A model generated the notes under the pieces. The model was not told the origin of the DNA. It was given only the letters and a program-made list of their open reading frames with translations, and did not search any database. Both the position numbers and the translations under genes were made by a program. DNA of 64,000 nt from Paraburkholderia mimosarum LMG 23256 = NBRC 106338. Its GTDB lineage: Bacteria > Pseudomonadota > Gammaproteobacteria > Burkholderiales > Burkholderiaceae. Location of the stretch: NCBI RefSeq assembly GCF_000739815.1, contig NZ_BBJJ01000008.1:62001-126000 (forward strand), read 5' to 3'. Of this stretch, positions 1-9,871 are shown piece after piece (within the stretch, counting starts at the first letter, position 1; the number at the start of each line of letters is the position of its first letter).

Positions 1-8
1 TTCTTCGC

Positions 9-200
9 ATGGACATAGCTGGCTCCCTGTTGCTCGCGATCGCGTTGATGCTGATTATCGAGGGCATGTTCCCCTTCGTCTTTCCGACGGCGTGGCGCGA
101 CACATTTCGTAAAATCGCGGAACGGCCGCCGCATCACATCCGGATCGGCGGGCTCATCGTGATGGGACTCGGCCTCGTGCTGCTGATGCTGGCGACCTGA
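9..200 (+). CDS. DUF2065 family small membrane protein
   Basis: A 63-residue protein with two hydrophobic segments (about residues 4-25 and 46-62) joined by a basic loop, so a small inner-membrane protein. Size, topology and position just upstream of hisZ match the DUF2065 (YjeT-type) proteins that follow hflK-hflC in beta- and gammaproteobacteria; the upstream genes would lie outside the window. Molecular function is unknown for the family. The ATG at 9 is the first usable start, but only 8 bases of upstream sequence are visible, so the ribosome site cannot be judged. Confidence 0.8.
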   Translation: MDIAGSLLLAIALMLIIEGMFPFVFPTAWRDTFRKIAERPPHHIRIGGLIVMGLGLVLLMLAT

Positions 201-323
201 TGGATCGCCGACCGGCGCGGTTGGCTGCCGTCGTGCGCCGTTGCGTTTTTTCGCCGGATTCCGGATTTTCGGCCCGCGTGGCGCCTTGCCGCGCACGGCC
301 CTCATTGTCGTAGGACTCAACCG

Positions 324-1475
324 ATGTCGACCTGGTTACTTCCCGAGAACATTGCGGACGTGCTGCCGTCCGAAGCGCGCAAGATCGAAGAGCTGCGCCG
401 CCGCCTGCTGGACCGCTTCCGCGCCTATGGCTACGAGATGGTCATGCCGCCGCTGCTCGAGTATCTCGAGTCGCTGCTCGTGGGCAGCGGCCGCGACCTG
501 AACCTGCGCACGTTCAAGCTCGTCGATCAGCTCTCGGGCCGCACGCTCGGCCTGCGCGCCGACATGACGCCGCAGGTCGCGCGCATCGACGCACATCTGC
601 TGAACCGCCAGGGCGTGACGCGCCTGTGCTACGCGGGCAACGTGCTGCACACGCTCCCGCGCGGCCTGCATGCGACGCGCGAGCAGATCCAGATCGGCGC
701 AGAAATGTACGGCCATGCAGGGCTCGAAGCCGACCTCGAAATCCAGCAGCTGATGCTCGACGCGTTGCGCCTCGCGGGTCTCGCGAAGGTGCGCCTCGAC
801 CTGTCGCATGCGGGCGTGCTCGCCGCGATCTTCGAGGCGGATCCGGCTGCGGCCGCGCTCGGCGACGCATTGTATGAGGCGCTCGCCGGCAAGGATGTCC
901 CGCGCCTCGCGGAACTCACGCAAAACCTCGAAGCCGCGTCGCGCGACGCGCTGCGTGCGCTGCCGTCGCTCTACGGCGACGCCAGTGTGATCGACGAGGC
1001 GCGCACGCGTCTGCCGGCGCTGGCCGGCATCGCCCGTGCGCTCGACGACCTCGCGTTCCTCGCTCGCGAGGTCAAGGGCGCGGAACTGATGATCGATCTC
1101 GCCGATCTCGGCGGCTACGCGTACCACAGCGGCGTGATGTTCTCGGCTTACGTGGACGGCGTGCCGAACGCCGTGGCGCGCGGCGGCCGTTACGACAAGG
1201 TGGGCGTGGCCTACGGCCGGGCTCGCGCGGCGACGGGTTTTTCGCTCGACTTGCGCGAAGTGGCGCGCATTTCGCCCGTCGAAGCACGCAGCAGCGCGAT
1301 TCTCGCGCCGTGGCGTCACGACGAGGCGCTGCGCGCCGCCGTCGCCGCGCTGCGCGACGCGGGCGAGGTCGTGATCCAGGCGCTGCCGGGGCACGAACAC
1401 GACATGGACGAGTTCGCGTGCGACCGCGTGCTCGTCGAGCGCGACGGCGTCTGGGTCGTCGAGCAGCGCGCCTGA
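324..1475 (+). CDS. hisZ: ATP phosphoribosyltransferase regulatory subunit HisZ
   Basis: 383 residues, homologous to the catalytic core of class II histidyl-tRNA synthetase but with no tRNA-ligase role. HisZ binds the short-form HisG transferase and is needed for the first step of histidine synthesis (ATP plus PRPP) and its feedback inhibition. Visible family features are the N-terminal [11 protein letters not shown] segment, [12 protein letters not shown] near residue 78, and a HisRS-like GGRYDKV motif near residue 288. hisG is not in the window, as is usual in Burkholderia, where hisZ sits beside purA. The start ATG follows a weak AGGA-like site. It is separated from purA by about 180 bases. 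Confidence 0.95.
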   Translation: MSTWLLPENIADVLPSEARKIEELRRRLLDRFRAYGYEMVMPPLLEYLESLLVGSGRDLNLRTFKLVDQLSGRTLGLRADMTPQVARIDAHLLNRQGVTRLCYAGNVLHTLPRGLHATREQIQIGAEMYGHAGLEADLEIQQLMLDALRLAGLAKVRLDLSHAGVLAAIFEADPAAAALGDALYEALAGKDVPRLAELTQNLEAASRDALRALPSLYGDASVIDEARTRLPALAGIARALDDLAFLAREVKGAELMIDLADLGGYAYHSGVMFSAYVDGVPNAVARGGRYDKVGVAYGRARAATGFSLDLREVARISPVEARSSAILAPWRHDEALRAAVAALRDAGEVVIQALPGHEHDMDEFACDRVLVERDGVWVVEQRA

Positions 1476-1645
1476 TGCGGTACCGGGGCGGTCATTGATA
1501 CCGCCCGCAACGCCGCCGCACACGCTCGCCGAAGCACGCTTCGCAGCGTGCATGCCGTTGAGCGCAAAAGGAAATTCCGCGAATCTCCGGAAAAAAAGGC
1601 GGCCTTGTCGCCGAACCCAGGTAAAATACGTTTTTAACCAGCTAA

Positions 1646-3001
<1,356 letters not shown>

Positions 3002-3031
3002 AGAACAAGAAGCAACGAGGTAGAAGCACAA

Positions 3032-3601
3032 ATGATTCAAATGACGGATCCGCGCAACGACGACAAGCACCTGTGGGTCGGCTGGGACGAGTATCACCGG
3101 CTGATCGAATTGCTCGCCCTGCAGGTGCACGAATCGCGCTGGAAATTCGATCAGATCCTGTGTCTCGCGCGCGGCGGCCTGCGCGTGGGCGACCAGCTTT
3201 CGCGCATCTATGACCTGCCGCTCGCCATTCTTGCCACGAGTTCGTACCGCGAAGCGGCAGGCACGCAGCAGGGCGATCTCGACATCGCGCAGTACATCAC
3301 GATGACGCGCGGTCACCTGGAAGGCAATGTGCTGCTCGTCGACGACCTCGTCGATTCGGGCGTCACGCTCGCGCGCGTGCAGGAGCACCTCAAGGAGCGC
3401 TATCCGGCGGTGACCGGCGTGCGTTCGGCGGTGCTCTGGTACAAAGGCTGCTCGAAAGTGAAGCCGGACTATTTCGTCCAGCATCTGCCGACCAATCCGT
3501 GGATCCATCAGCCGTTCGAGGAGTGGGATACGGTGCGGCCGCACAATCTCGGTGCGTGGATCAAGCGTGGCCTGCAGCAAGCGCAGGACGAGCAGAAGTA
3601 A
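3032..3601 (+). CDS. Phosphoribosyltransferase (purine salvage type)
   Basis: 189 residues of the type I PRTase fold. The PRPP-binding loop VLLVDDLVDSGVTL is at about residues 100-113, with an upstream ARGGL turn near residue 47. The family transfers ribose 5-phosphate from PRPP to a purine base. The closest named group is xanthine/hypoxanthine-guanine phosphoribosyltransferases, but the base specificity cannot be read from the sequence, so no symbol is given. It lies 30 bases after purA and shares its terminator, consistent with a purine role. An alternative ATG at 3041 would remove three residues. Confidence 0.85.
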   Translation: MIQMTDPRNDDKHLWVGWDEYHRLIELLALQVHESRWKFDQILCLARGGLRVGDQLSRIYDLPLAILATSSYREAAGTQQGDLDIAQYITMTRGHLEGNVLLVDDLVDSGVTLARVQEHLKERYPAVTGVRSAVLWYKGCSKVKPDYFVQHLPTNPWIHQPFEEWDTVRPHNLGAWIKRGLQQAQDEQK

Positions 3602-3655
3602 TCCAGGGCTGAACTGCTGCAAGGGCTTTCGGTCCAGCGGCGGCCAGATCCAGCG

Positions 3656-3684
3656 ACGGAGCTTTCAAGGCTCCGTTTTTTTTT
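3656..3684 (+). terminator. Intrinsic terminator after purA operon
   Basis: A 7-bp stem ACGGAGC/GCTCCGT with loop TTTCAAG (able to extend inward) is followed directly by nine T residues. It lies 55 bases after the phosphoribosyltransferase stop, so it ends the purA transcript. Confidence 0.9.
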
Positions 3685-3865
3685 GCCTGGCGTGCGAAGT
3701 GCACAGCGCTTCGAGGCGGTTGTTGGCACATCACATTCCCTTCGGCCGCCATGCGCGCGCCGGGCGCACCTGGGCAGACGGCATTTGGGGCCGGTGCTAA
3801 ACTGCGCGGGGACAAGGGGTGTCGCTGTGCTGCGACGGGTGCTCGGTTTCTGCCGCGGCCCGGTT

Positions 3866-3871
3866 TAGAAT
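3866..3871 (+). promoter_or_regulatory. Candidate -10 element for kup
   Basis: TAGAAT, preceded by TT, lies 41 bases upstream of the kup ATG, where a sigma-70 -10 would be expected. There is no good -35 at the right spacing, so this is only a candidate. The same TTAGAAT word occurs upstream of several other genes here (8444, 29067, 35007). Confidence 0.3.
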
Positions 3872-3911
3872 AGCGCTCGTTTTTTCCGCCTCGCAACGGA
3901 TTACCGCGTAT

Positions 3912-5798
3912 ATGACAACTAGCACACACGTGGCCAAGCAGCCGCTACCTTCTCTCGCCGTAGCGGCCATCGGCGTGGTGTTCGGCGACATCGGCACGAG
4001 CCCGCTGTATTCCCTGAAAGAGGCGTTCAGCCCATCTCACGGCATTCCGCTCAACGAGACCTCCATACTCGGCGTCATTTCGCTCCTGTTCTGGGCGATC
4101 GTGATCGTCGTGAGCGTCAAATACGTCCTTTTCGTGATGCGCGCCGACAACAACGGCGAGGGCGGCGTGCTCGCGCTGATGGCGCTCGCCATGCGCTCGT
4201 TCAGCCGCAAGAGCAAGTCGGCCGCGCTGATCACGGCGCTCGGCATCTTCGGCGCGTGCATGTTCTATGGCGACGCGGTGATTACGCCCGCCATCTCGGT
4301 GATTTCGGCGGTGGAGGGTCTCGAGATCGCCGCGCCCAAGCTTTCGCACCTCGTGCTTCCGCTCACGATGGTGATCCTGATCGCGCTCTTCTGGATCCAG
4401 CGGCACGGAACCGCCCTCGTCGGCCGGCTGTTCGGGCCGATCATGGTGCTGTGGTTCGTGACGATCGGCATACTCGGCGTGTCGCGCATCGTGCAGGCGC
4501 CTGGCGTCCTCGCGGCGTTCAATCCGTACTATGCGGTCGCCTTCATGGGCGCGCATATGCTGCAGGCCTATGTCGTGCTCGGCTCCGTCGTGCTGGTGCT
4601 GACCGGCGCGGAAGCGCTCTACGCCGACATGGGCCACTTCGGCGCGAAGCCGATCCGCTACGCCTGGTACGCGCTCGTGATGCCCTCGCTCGTGCTCAAC
4701 TACTTCGGGCAGGGCGCGCTGCTGATGCAGGACCATCGCGCGATCGAAAACCCGTTCTTCCTGCTCGCGCCAGAGTGGGCGCTGCTGCCGCTCGTCGTGC
4801 TCTCGACCATCGCCACGGTGATCGCCTCGCAGGCCGTGATTTCGGGTGCCTACTCGCTCACGAGCCAGGCGATCCTGCTCGGCTACGTGCCGCGCATGAA
4901 GGTGCTGCATACCTCGGATCTCGCCATCGGCCAGATCTACGTGCCGGTCGTGAACTGGATGCTGCTCTTCATCATTCTGTGCATCGTCGTCGCCTTCAAG
5001 AGTTCGGACAATCTGGCCGCCGCATACGGTATCGCCGTGACCGCGACGATGGTGATCACCACGGTGCTCGTCGCCGTCGTGATGACGAAGGTGTGGAAGT
5101 GGAACAAGGCGCTCGTCGCCTGCATCATTTCGGTGCTGCTGGCCGTCGACTTGGGCTTCTTCGGCGCGAACCTGCTCAAGGTCGAAGAGGGCGGCTGGCT
5201 GCCGCTCGGCATCGGGGCGCTGCTGTTCTTCCTGCTGATGACGTGGTTCAAAGGCCGCATGATCGTCAAGGAGCGCACGGCCGCCGACGGTATCCCGCTC
5301 ATGCCTTTCCTGCAGGGGCTGCTTGCGCACCCGCCGCACCGCGTCTCGGGTACGGCCATCTATCTCACGGGCAGCGAGGCGCTCGTGCCGGTGAGCCTGT
5401 TGCACAACCTCAAGCACAACAAGGTGCTGCATGAGCGCACCATCTTCCTCACGTTCGTGATCCGCGACATCCCCTATGTGGCCGATGCCGAGCGCGTGAC
5501 GGTGAGGGATATCGGCGGCGGGCTCTATCTCGTGAAGGCCGATTACGGGTTCAACGAAACGCCCGATGTGCAGGCCGTGCTCGAGGAAATTTCCCGCACG
5601 CACAACATGAGGTTCGAGATGATGGACACGTCGTTCTTCCTCGCGCGCGAGACGGTCGTGCCGACGCAACTTCCCGGCATGTCGATCTTCCGTGAACGTA
5701 TATTCGCGTGGATGCATCAAAACGCGGCGAAACCCACCGACTTCTTCAGCATTCCGGCCAACCGGGTGGTCGAACTCGGGACGAAGATCGAGATCTGA
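3912..5798 (+). CDS. kup: Potassium uptake protein Kup
   Basis: 628 residues, the usual Kup/HAK/KUP length. It is an inner-membrane K+ importer, probably a K+/H+ symporter. The signature GDIGTSPLY is at residues 25-33, followed by about 12 hydrophobic segments and a soluble C-terminal domain of roughly 170 residues. I chose the ATG at 3912 rather than an in-frame upstream start at 3819 because family proteins begin a few residues before the [14 protein letters not shown] segment and a GGA lies just upstream. The gene stands alone between two terminators. Confidence 0.97.
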   Translation: MTTSTHVAKQPLPSLAVAAIGVVFGDIGTSPLYSLKEAFSPSHGIPLNETSILGVISLLFWAIVIVVSVKYVLFVMRADNNGEGGVLALMALAMRSFSRKSKSAALITALGIFGACMFYGDAVITPAISVISAVEGLEIAAPKLSHLVLPLTMVILIALFWIQRHGTALVGRLFGPIMVLWFVTIGILGVSRIVQAPGVLAAFNPYYAVAFMGAHMLQAYVVLGSVVLVLTGAEALYADMGHFGAKPIRYAWYALVMPSLVLNYFGQGALLMQDHRAIENPFFLLAPEWALLPLVVLSTIATVIASQAVISGAYSLTSQAILLGYVPRMKVLHTSDLAIGQIYVPVVNWMLLFIILCIVVAFKSSDNLAAAYGIAVTATMVITTVLVAVVMTKVWKWNKALVACIISVLLAVDLGFFGANLLKVEEGGWLPLGIGALLFFLLMTWFKGRMIVKERTAADGIPLMPFLQGLLAHPPHRVSGTAIYLTGSEALVPVSLLHNLKHNKVLHERTIFLTFVIRDIPYVADAERVTVRDIGGGLYLVKADYGFNETPDVQAVLEEISRTHNMRFEMMDTSFFLARETVVPTQLPGMSIFRERIFAWMHQNAAKPTDFFSIPANRVVELGTKIEI

Positions 5799-5821
5799 TT
5801 GCTGCGTTTCTACACGCAAAG

Positions 5822-5850
5822 AAAAAAAGGCACTCACGAGTGCCTTTTTT
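5822..5850. terminator. Bidirectional terminator between kup and tex
   Basis: A perfect inverted repeat GGCACT-CACG-AGTGCC is flanked by A7 on the left and T6 on the right, so it has a U-tail on both strands. It lies between the convergent ends of kup and tex and probably serves both. Confidence 0.9.
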
Positions 5851-5900
5851 GTTGCGTACACAACGTGAGCGGCTGAGGCTCACGTCGTGTCGTGCGGGGC

Positions 5901-8270
5901 TCAGCGCTGTTTGAGCTTCGCGAATGCCGCGGCCATGGCGCCGGCCGGCTCTGCGTCGCGCGAACGTTGACCGCCACGGTATTCGCGATTGCCGCCGCCG
6001 CGGCTGTCACGGTTGCCTGGTTGGCCCGCACCGCCCGCACCGCCCGCGCTGCCGCCACTGCGTGACGCGCCCGCGCTTGCCGGTTCGTCGTCCAGACGCA
6101 TCGTGAGCGCAATGCGCTGACGCTTCACGTCGACATCGAGCACCTTGACCTTGACGACCTGGCCAGCCTTGACCACTTCATGCGGGTCTTTGATGAACTT
6201 CGTCGACATGGCCGAGACGTGCACGAGCCCATCCTGGTGCACGCCCACGTCGATGAACGCGCCGAACGCGGCCACGTTCGTCACGACGCCTTCTAGCAGC
6301 ATGCCCGGCACGAGGTCGGACACCTTCTCGACGCCGTCACGGAACGTCGCGGTCTTGAACTCGGGGCGCGGATCGCGGCCCGGTTTTTCCAGCTCGCTCA
6401 GGATGTCGCGCACCGTTGGCAGACCGAAGCGTTCGTCGACGAACTCGGTGGGCGAGAGCTCCGACAGGGCCTGGCGGTTGCCAAGCACGTCGCCGATCGC
6501 GCGCTTGATCTTCGCCAGCATGCGCTCGACGACGGGATACGCTTCCGGGTGCACCGAGGAGCGGTCGAGCGGATTCTCGCCGCCGTTGATGCGCAGGAAG
6601 CCCGCGGCCTGTTCGAAGGTCTTGTCGCCCAGACGCGGCACCTTCTTCAGATGCTCGCGTGAAGGGAAGGGGCCGTTGGCATCGCGGTAATCGACGATAT
6701 TGCGCGCAAGCGTCGAATTCAGGCCCGACACGCGCGCAAGCAGGGCGACGGAGGCCGTATTGGCGTCGACGCCCACGGCGTTCACGCAGTCCTCGACGAC
6801 GGCGTCGAGCGAGCGCGCGAGTTCGCGCTGGTTCACGTCGTGCTGATACTGGCCCACGCCGATCGCCTTCGGCTCGATCTTCACGAGTTCGGCGAGCGGA
6901 TCCTGCAGGCGCCGCGCGATGGAAACGGCGCCACGCAGCGAGACGTCCAGCTCGGGGAATTCTTTGGCGGCCAGTTCGGACGCCGAATAAACCGACGCCC
7001 CTGCCTCGGAAACCACGATCTTCTGCAGCTTCAGCTCGGGATGCCTGGAAATCAGCTCGCTCGCGAGCTTGTCGGTTTCGCGCGAAGCCGTGCCGTTGCC
7101 GATGCTGATGAGCTCCGCCTGCGTTTGCGCGGCGATGCGTGCGAGCTTCGCGAGCGAGCCGTCCCAGTCGCGGCGGGGCTCGTGCGGGTAAATCGTGTCG
7201 GTGGCGAGCACCTTGCCCGTGCGGTCGACCACGGCCACCTTCACGCCCGTGCGCAGCCCCGGGTCGAGGCCGATCACGGCCTTCGGGCCCGCCGGCGCGG
7301 CAAGCAGCAAATCCTTGAGATTTCGCGCGAACACGCGGATCGCTTCGTTCTCCGCCTGCTCGCGCAGGCTCGTGAGCAACTCGTTTTCGAGGTGCGGCTG
7401 CACCTTCACGCGCCAGCACCAGCGGCATACGTCGGATAGCCATTTGTCGGCCGGGCGGTTCTGGTTCGCGATGCCGAAGTGACGCGCGATCATCGCTTCG
7501 CCCGGGTGCGGCACCTGCGCGTCCAGCTCGCCGCCAAGGCCGAGCTTGACCATCAGCACACCGGCGTTGCGGCCGCGAAAGAGCGCGAGCGCCCGGTGCG
7601 ACGGCACCGTCTTGATGGTCTCGGCGTAGTCGTAGTAATCGCGGAACTTCTCGCCTTCCTCGTTTTCCTTGCCTTCGACCACGCTCGACATCACCACGCC
7701 CTGGTTGTGCAGCCAGTCACGCAGTTTGCCGAGCAATTCGGCCGTCTCTCCGAACTGCTCCGAGAGAATGTCGCGCGCGCCGTCGAGCGCGGCCTTTACG
7801 TCGGCCACGCCCTTCTCGGCATCCACGTACTGCGCGGCTTCCGTTTGGGGGTCGAGGAGCGGGTTTGCGAGCAGCGCGTCGGCGAGCGGCTGCAGGCCGG
7901 CTTCGCGTGCGATTTGCGCACGCGTGCGGCGCTTGGGCTTGTACGGCAGATAGAGGTCTTCGAGAACCTGCTTGCTGTCGGCATTTTCGATGGCGGCGCG
8001 CAGCTCGTCGGTGAGCTTGCCTTGCTCTTCGATGCTCGCGAGGATCGCGGCGCGGCGGTCTTCGAGTTCGCGCAAGTAGAGCAGGCGCTCTTCGAGCGTG
8101 CGCAGTTGCGTATCGTCGAGATTGCCCGTGACTTCCTTGCGATAACGGGCGATGAACGGAACGGTCGCTCCTTCGTCGAGTAGCTGCACGGCGGCTGCGA
8201 CCTGGCGCGGCTGCACGGTCAGCTCGTTGGCGATACGCTGGACGATTTTCAGTGCTACGGTTTCCGTCAT
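5901..8270 (-). CDS. tex: RNA-binding transcriptional accessory protein Tex
   Basis: 789 residues. Order of domains: N-terminal Tex helical region, a YqgF/RNase H-like domain with [19 protein letters not shown] near the middle, helix-hairpin-helix repeats (including an [15 protein letters not shown] segment), and a C-terminal S1 domain with the [17 protein letters not shown] core. The last 60 residues are Gly/Arg/Ser-rich with RGGG-type repeats. Tex proteins bind nucleic acid and affect transcription and stress tolerance; the exact reaction is not settled. It is convergent with kup and divergent from the Gln-rich protein gene at 8458. Confidence 0.95.
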   Translation of the reverse strand: MTETVALKIVQRIANELTVQPRQVAAAVQLLDEGATVPFIARYRKEVTGNLDDTQLRTLEERLLYLRELEDRRAAILASIEEQGKLTDELRAAIENADSKQVLEDLYLPYKPKRRTRAQIAREAGLQPLADALLANPLLDPQTEAAQYVDAEKGVADVKAALDGARDILSEQFGETAELLGKLRDWLHNQGVVMSSVVEGKENEEGEKFRDYYDYAETIKTVPSHRALALFRGRNAGVLMVKLGLGGELDAQVPHPGEAMIARHFGIANQNRPADKWLSDVCRWCWRVKVQPHLENELLTSLREQAENEAIRVFARNLKDLLLAAPAGPKAVIGLDPGLRTGVKVAVVDRTGKVLATDTIYPHEPRRDWDGSLAKLARIAAQTQAELISIGNGTASRETDKLASELISRHPELKLQKIVVSEAGASVYSASELAAKEFPELDVSLRGAVSIARRLQDPLAELVKIEPKAIGVGQYQHDVNQRELARSLDAVVEDCVNAVGVDANTASVALLARVSGLNSTLARNIVDYRDANGPFPSREHLKKVPRLGDKTFEQAAGFLRINGGENPLDRSSVHPEAYPVVERMLAKIKRAIGDVLGNRQALSELSPTEFVDERFGLPTVRDILSELEKPGRDPRPEFKTATFRDGVEKVSDLVPGMLLEGVVTNVAAFGAFIDVGVHQDGLVHVSAMSTKFIKDPHEVVKAGQVVKVKVLDVDVKRQRIALTMRLDDEPASAGASRSGGSAGGAGGAGQPGNRDSRGGGNREYRGGQRSRDAEPAGAMAAAFAKLKQR

Positions 8271-8444
8271 AGGGTCTGGATATTCCTGCGAGGATCGGTT
8301 GCGGTCCGGGTTGCATTCCGGCGCTCGGTGCGGGCTTCAGCGTTCGGCTGGCCCCGGCGCTCCGGGCGTTGGCCCGGTGCGCGCACTGGCCGTTGGAGCG
8401 GGGCATTTTGCCATAAATGCCGGAGCGCTCAACCCGGGGGGTGT

Positions 8445-8450
8445 TAGAAT
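8445..8450 (+). promoter_or_regulatory. Candidate -10 very close to a start codon
   Basis: TAGAAT ends only 7 bases before the ATG at 8458. If it is a real -10, the transcript would start at or next to the ATG (leaderless), or translation starts further downstream. No clear -35 or Shine-Dalgarno sequence is visible. Confidence 0.25.
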
Positions 8451-8457
8451 TTCAGCC

Positions 8458-9477
8458 ATGTTCCGCTGCCCACAGAAGACGTTGACGACCTTCCGCTTGT
8501 TTTCCGTTTCGCATCTTGCCCGGTTTCACGCGCCTGCTGGCGCCATTCGGCGGTTGCCCCTTCGCGGCGCAATCTGCGCCGTCGCGTTGAGCCTTGGAGC
8601 GAGCGTTCCGGCCCTTGCGCAAGCGGTCGGGGTGTCCGGGCCGCTGGAGCAGCAGCGTGCGGCGAGCGCGCCGGTCGCGCCGGTCGCGCAACAGGGGGCT
8701 TCGGGCAACGTGCCGCTGGCGGCGTCCGATGCGGCAGGCGCGCCTGGAGCGCAGGCGTCGCGGCAGAGCGATTTCGACGCGCGGCAACAGGTGCTGGACC
8801 GTCGTACGGCGGAGAACAACTATCGTTTTGGCGTTGCTGAACACAACTGCTACAGCACGTTCTTCGTGAATCATTGCATTGGCCGTGCACGGGACCAAAT
8901 GCGTGTCGTGCAGGCAGATATCCGGCGCGAGCAACTGGCGCTCGACGAAGAGCGGCGTGCGGCGCATGCCCAGGAGCGCGACCAGCAGGCTGCATTGCGG
9001 CGCGCGCAGGACGAAGCCAACGCGCCGCAGCGAGCCGCGAACGAAGCGGCGAGCGCCCAGGCGTACGAGCAGAAGCAGCAGCAACACGCGCTCGATCAGG
9101 CGCAGCGCCAGGCCGAGGCGCCGCAGCGCGCGGCGAACGAGCAGTCGTATCAGGAAAAGCAGCGCCAGCATGCGCTGGCGCAGGCTCAGCGTGCTGGTGA
9201 GCAGTCGCAGCGCAACGCGAACCAGGCAGCGTACGACCAGAAGCAGGCGAACTACCAGAAGCAACTGGACGAAGCGCATCGCCAGGGTGAACAGAAGGCG
9301 CAGGAACGTGCCGGGAAGGCCCAGCGCTTCGAGCAGAAGCAGGAAGACGCAGCGAAGCATAAGGCTGACGTCGAAGAACGTCAGAAGCAGGCGGCCGGGA
9401 AGGCACAGCAAAAACAGCAACAACAGCAACAACAGCAACAATCAGATCAGCAGCAAAGGCAGCAGCAGGACCAGTAG
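8458..9477 (+). CDS. Exported Gln-rich coiled-coil repeat protein
   Basis: 339 residues, not recognised as a named family. A long N-terminal extension precedes a hydrophobic segment (about residues 38-56) ending in an ALAQA cleavage-like site, so it is probably exported. A conserved-looking domain follows (about residues 115-155) with YRFGVAEHNCYSTFFVNHC and two cysteines that could form a disulfide. The remaining 180 residues are charged, Gln/Ala-rich and coiled-coil-like, with three imperfect repeats of 28-32 residues built on EQKQ/HALxQAQR/RxANxA words. It ends in a poly-Gln tract. The start could be wrong because of the -10-like box at 8445. No functional assignment is possible. Confidence 0.75.
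   Translation: MFRCPQKTLTTFRLFSVSHLARFHAPAGAIRRLPLRGAICAVALSLGASVPALAQAVGVSGPLEQQRAASAPVAPVAQQGASGNVPLAASDAAGAPGAQASRQSDFDARQQVLDRRTAENNYRFGVAEHNCYSTFFVNHCIGRARDQMRVVQADIRREQLALDEERRAAHAQERDQQAALRRAQDEANAPQRAANEAASAQAYEQKQQQHALDQAQRQAEAPQRAANEQSYQEKQRQHALAQAQRAGEQSQRNANQAAYDQKQANYQKQLDEAHRQGEQKAQERAGKAQRFEQKQEDAAKHKADVEERQKQAAGKAQQKQQQQQQQQQSDQQQRQQQDQ
9415..9441 (+). repeat. 9-bp microsatellite in a coding region
   Basis: Three perfect tandem copies of CAGCAACAA near the 3' end of the Gln-rich protein gene, inside a longer CAG/CAA-rich tract (about 9405-9474). A 9-bp unit keeps frame, so copy changes would only lengthen or shorten the poly-Gln tail. Confidence 0.85.
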
Positions 9478-9564
9478 TACGAGTAGCACGCTTTTTGAGC
9501 CGGACAGCAACCTCAGGCGCGTCGTCCTTCGCAAGCGCGCGCCGCATATGTCGAGGAGGCGAGC

Positions 9565-9798
9565 ATGCGCGAGCATCGTGAAGTCAAGGCCGAGGTCCTT
9601 CGTGACCGCATTCTGCAACTGGAATCGGAACATGGCGATCTGGACCGCCTGATAGACCGGATGTCCGGCACCGCGGACTACGATGATCTCGAGCTGCAAA
9701 GGTTGAAGAAGCGCAAGCTCAAGGTCAAGGACAACATCATCTTGCTGCAACTGCAGCTGGACCCCGATTCAACGAAGACTTCGGACGGGCACGCCTGA
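9565..9798 (+). CDS. YdcH-like DUF465 family protein
   Basis: 77 residues, an alpha-helical charged protein. The HGDLDRLIDRM segment followed by DLELQRLKKRKLKVKDNI matches the DUF465/YdcH family of small cytosolic proteins of unknown function. The start ATG has a good AGGAGG-like site. It lies between the Gln-rich protein gene and the helicase gene. Confidence 0.85.
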   Translation: MREHREVKAEVLRDRILQLESEHGDLDRLIDRMSGTADYDDLELQRLKKRKLKVKDNIILLQLQLDPDSTKTSDGHA

Positions 9799-9871
9799 TT
9801 CCGGGTCCTGGCAGGCGCCGGGGCGCGGCAGTCGGCCAGCGCCCTTCCGGACCGAGCAGGAACCGCTTGCC

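Noticed and set aside
3945..5861. Long minus-strand open frame opposite kup
   Set aside because: Composition (His/Arg/Glu/Asp-rich) is what antisense frames of GC-rich genes look like. Kup itself is unambiguous.
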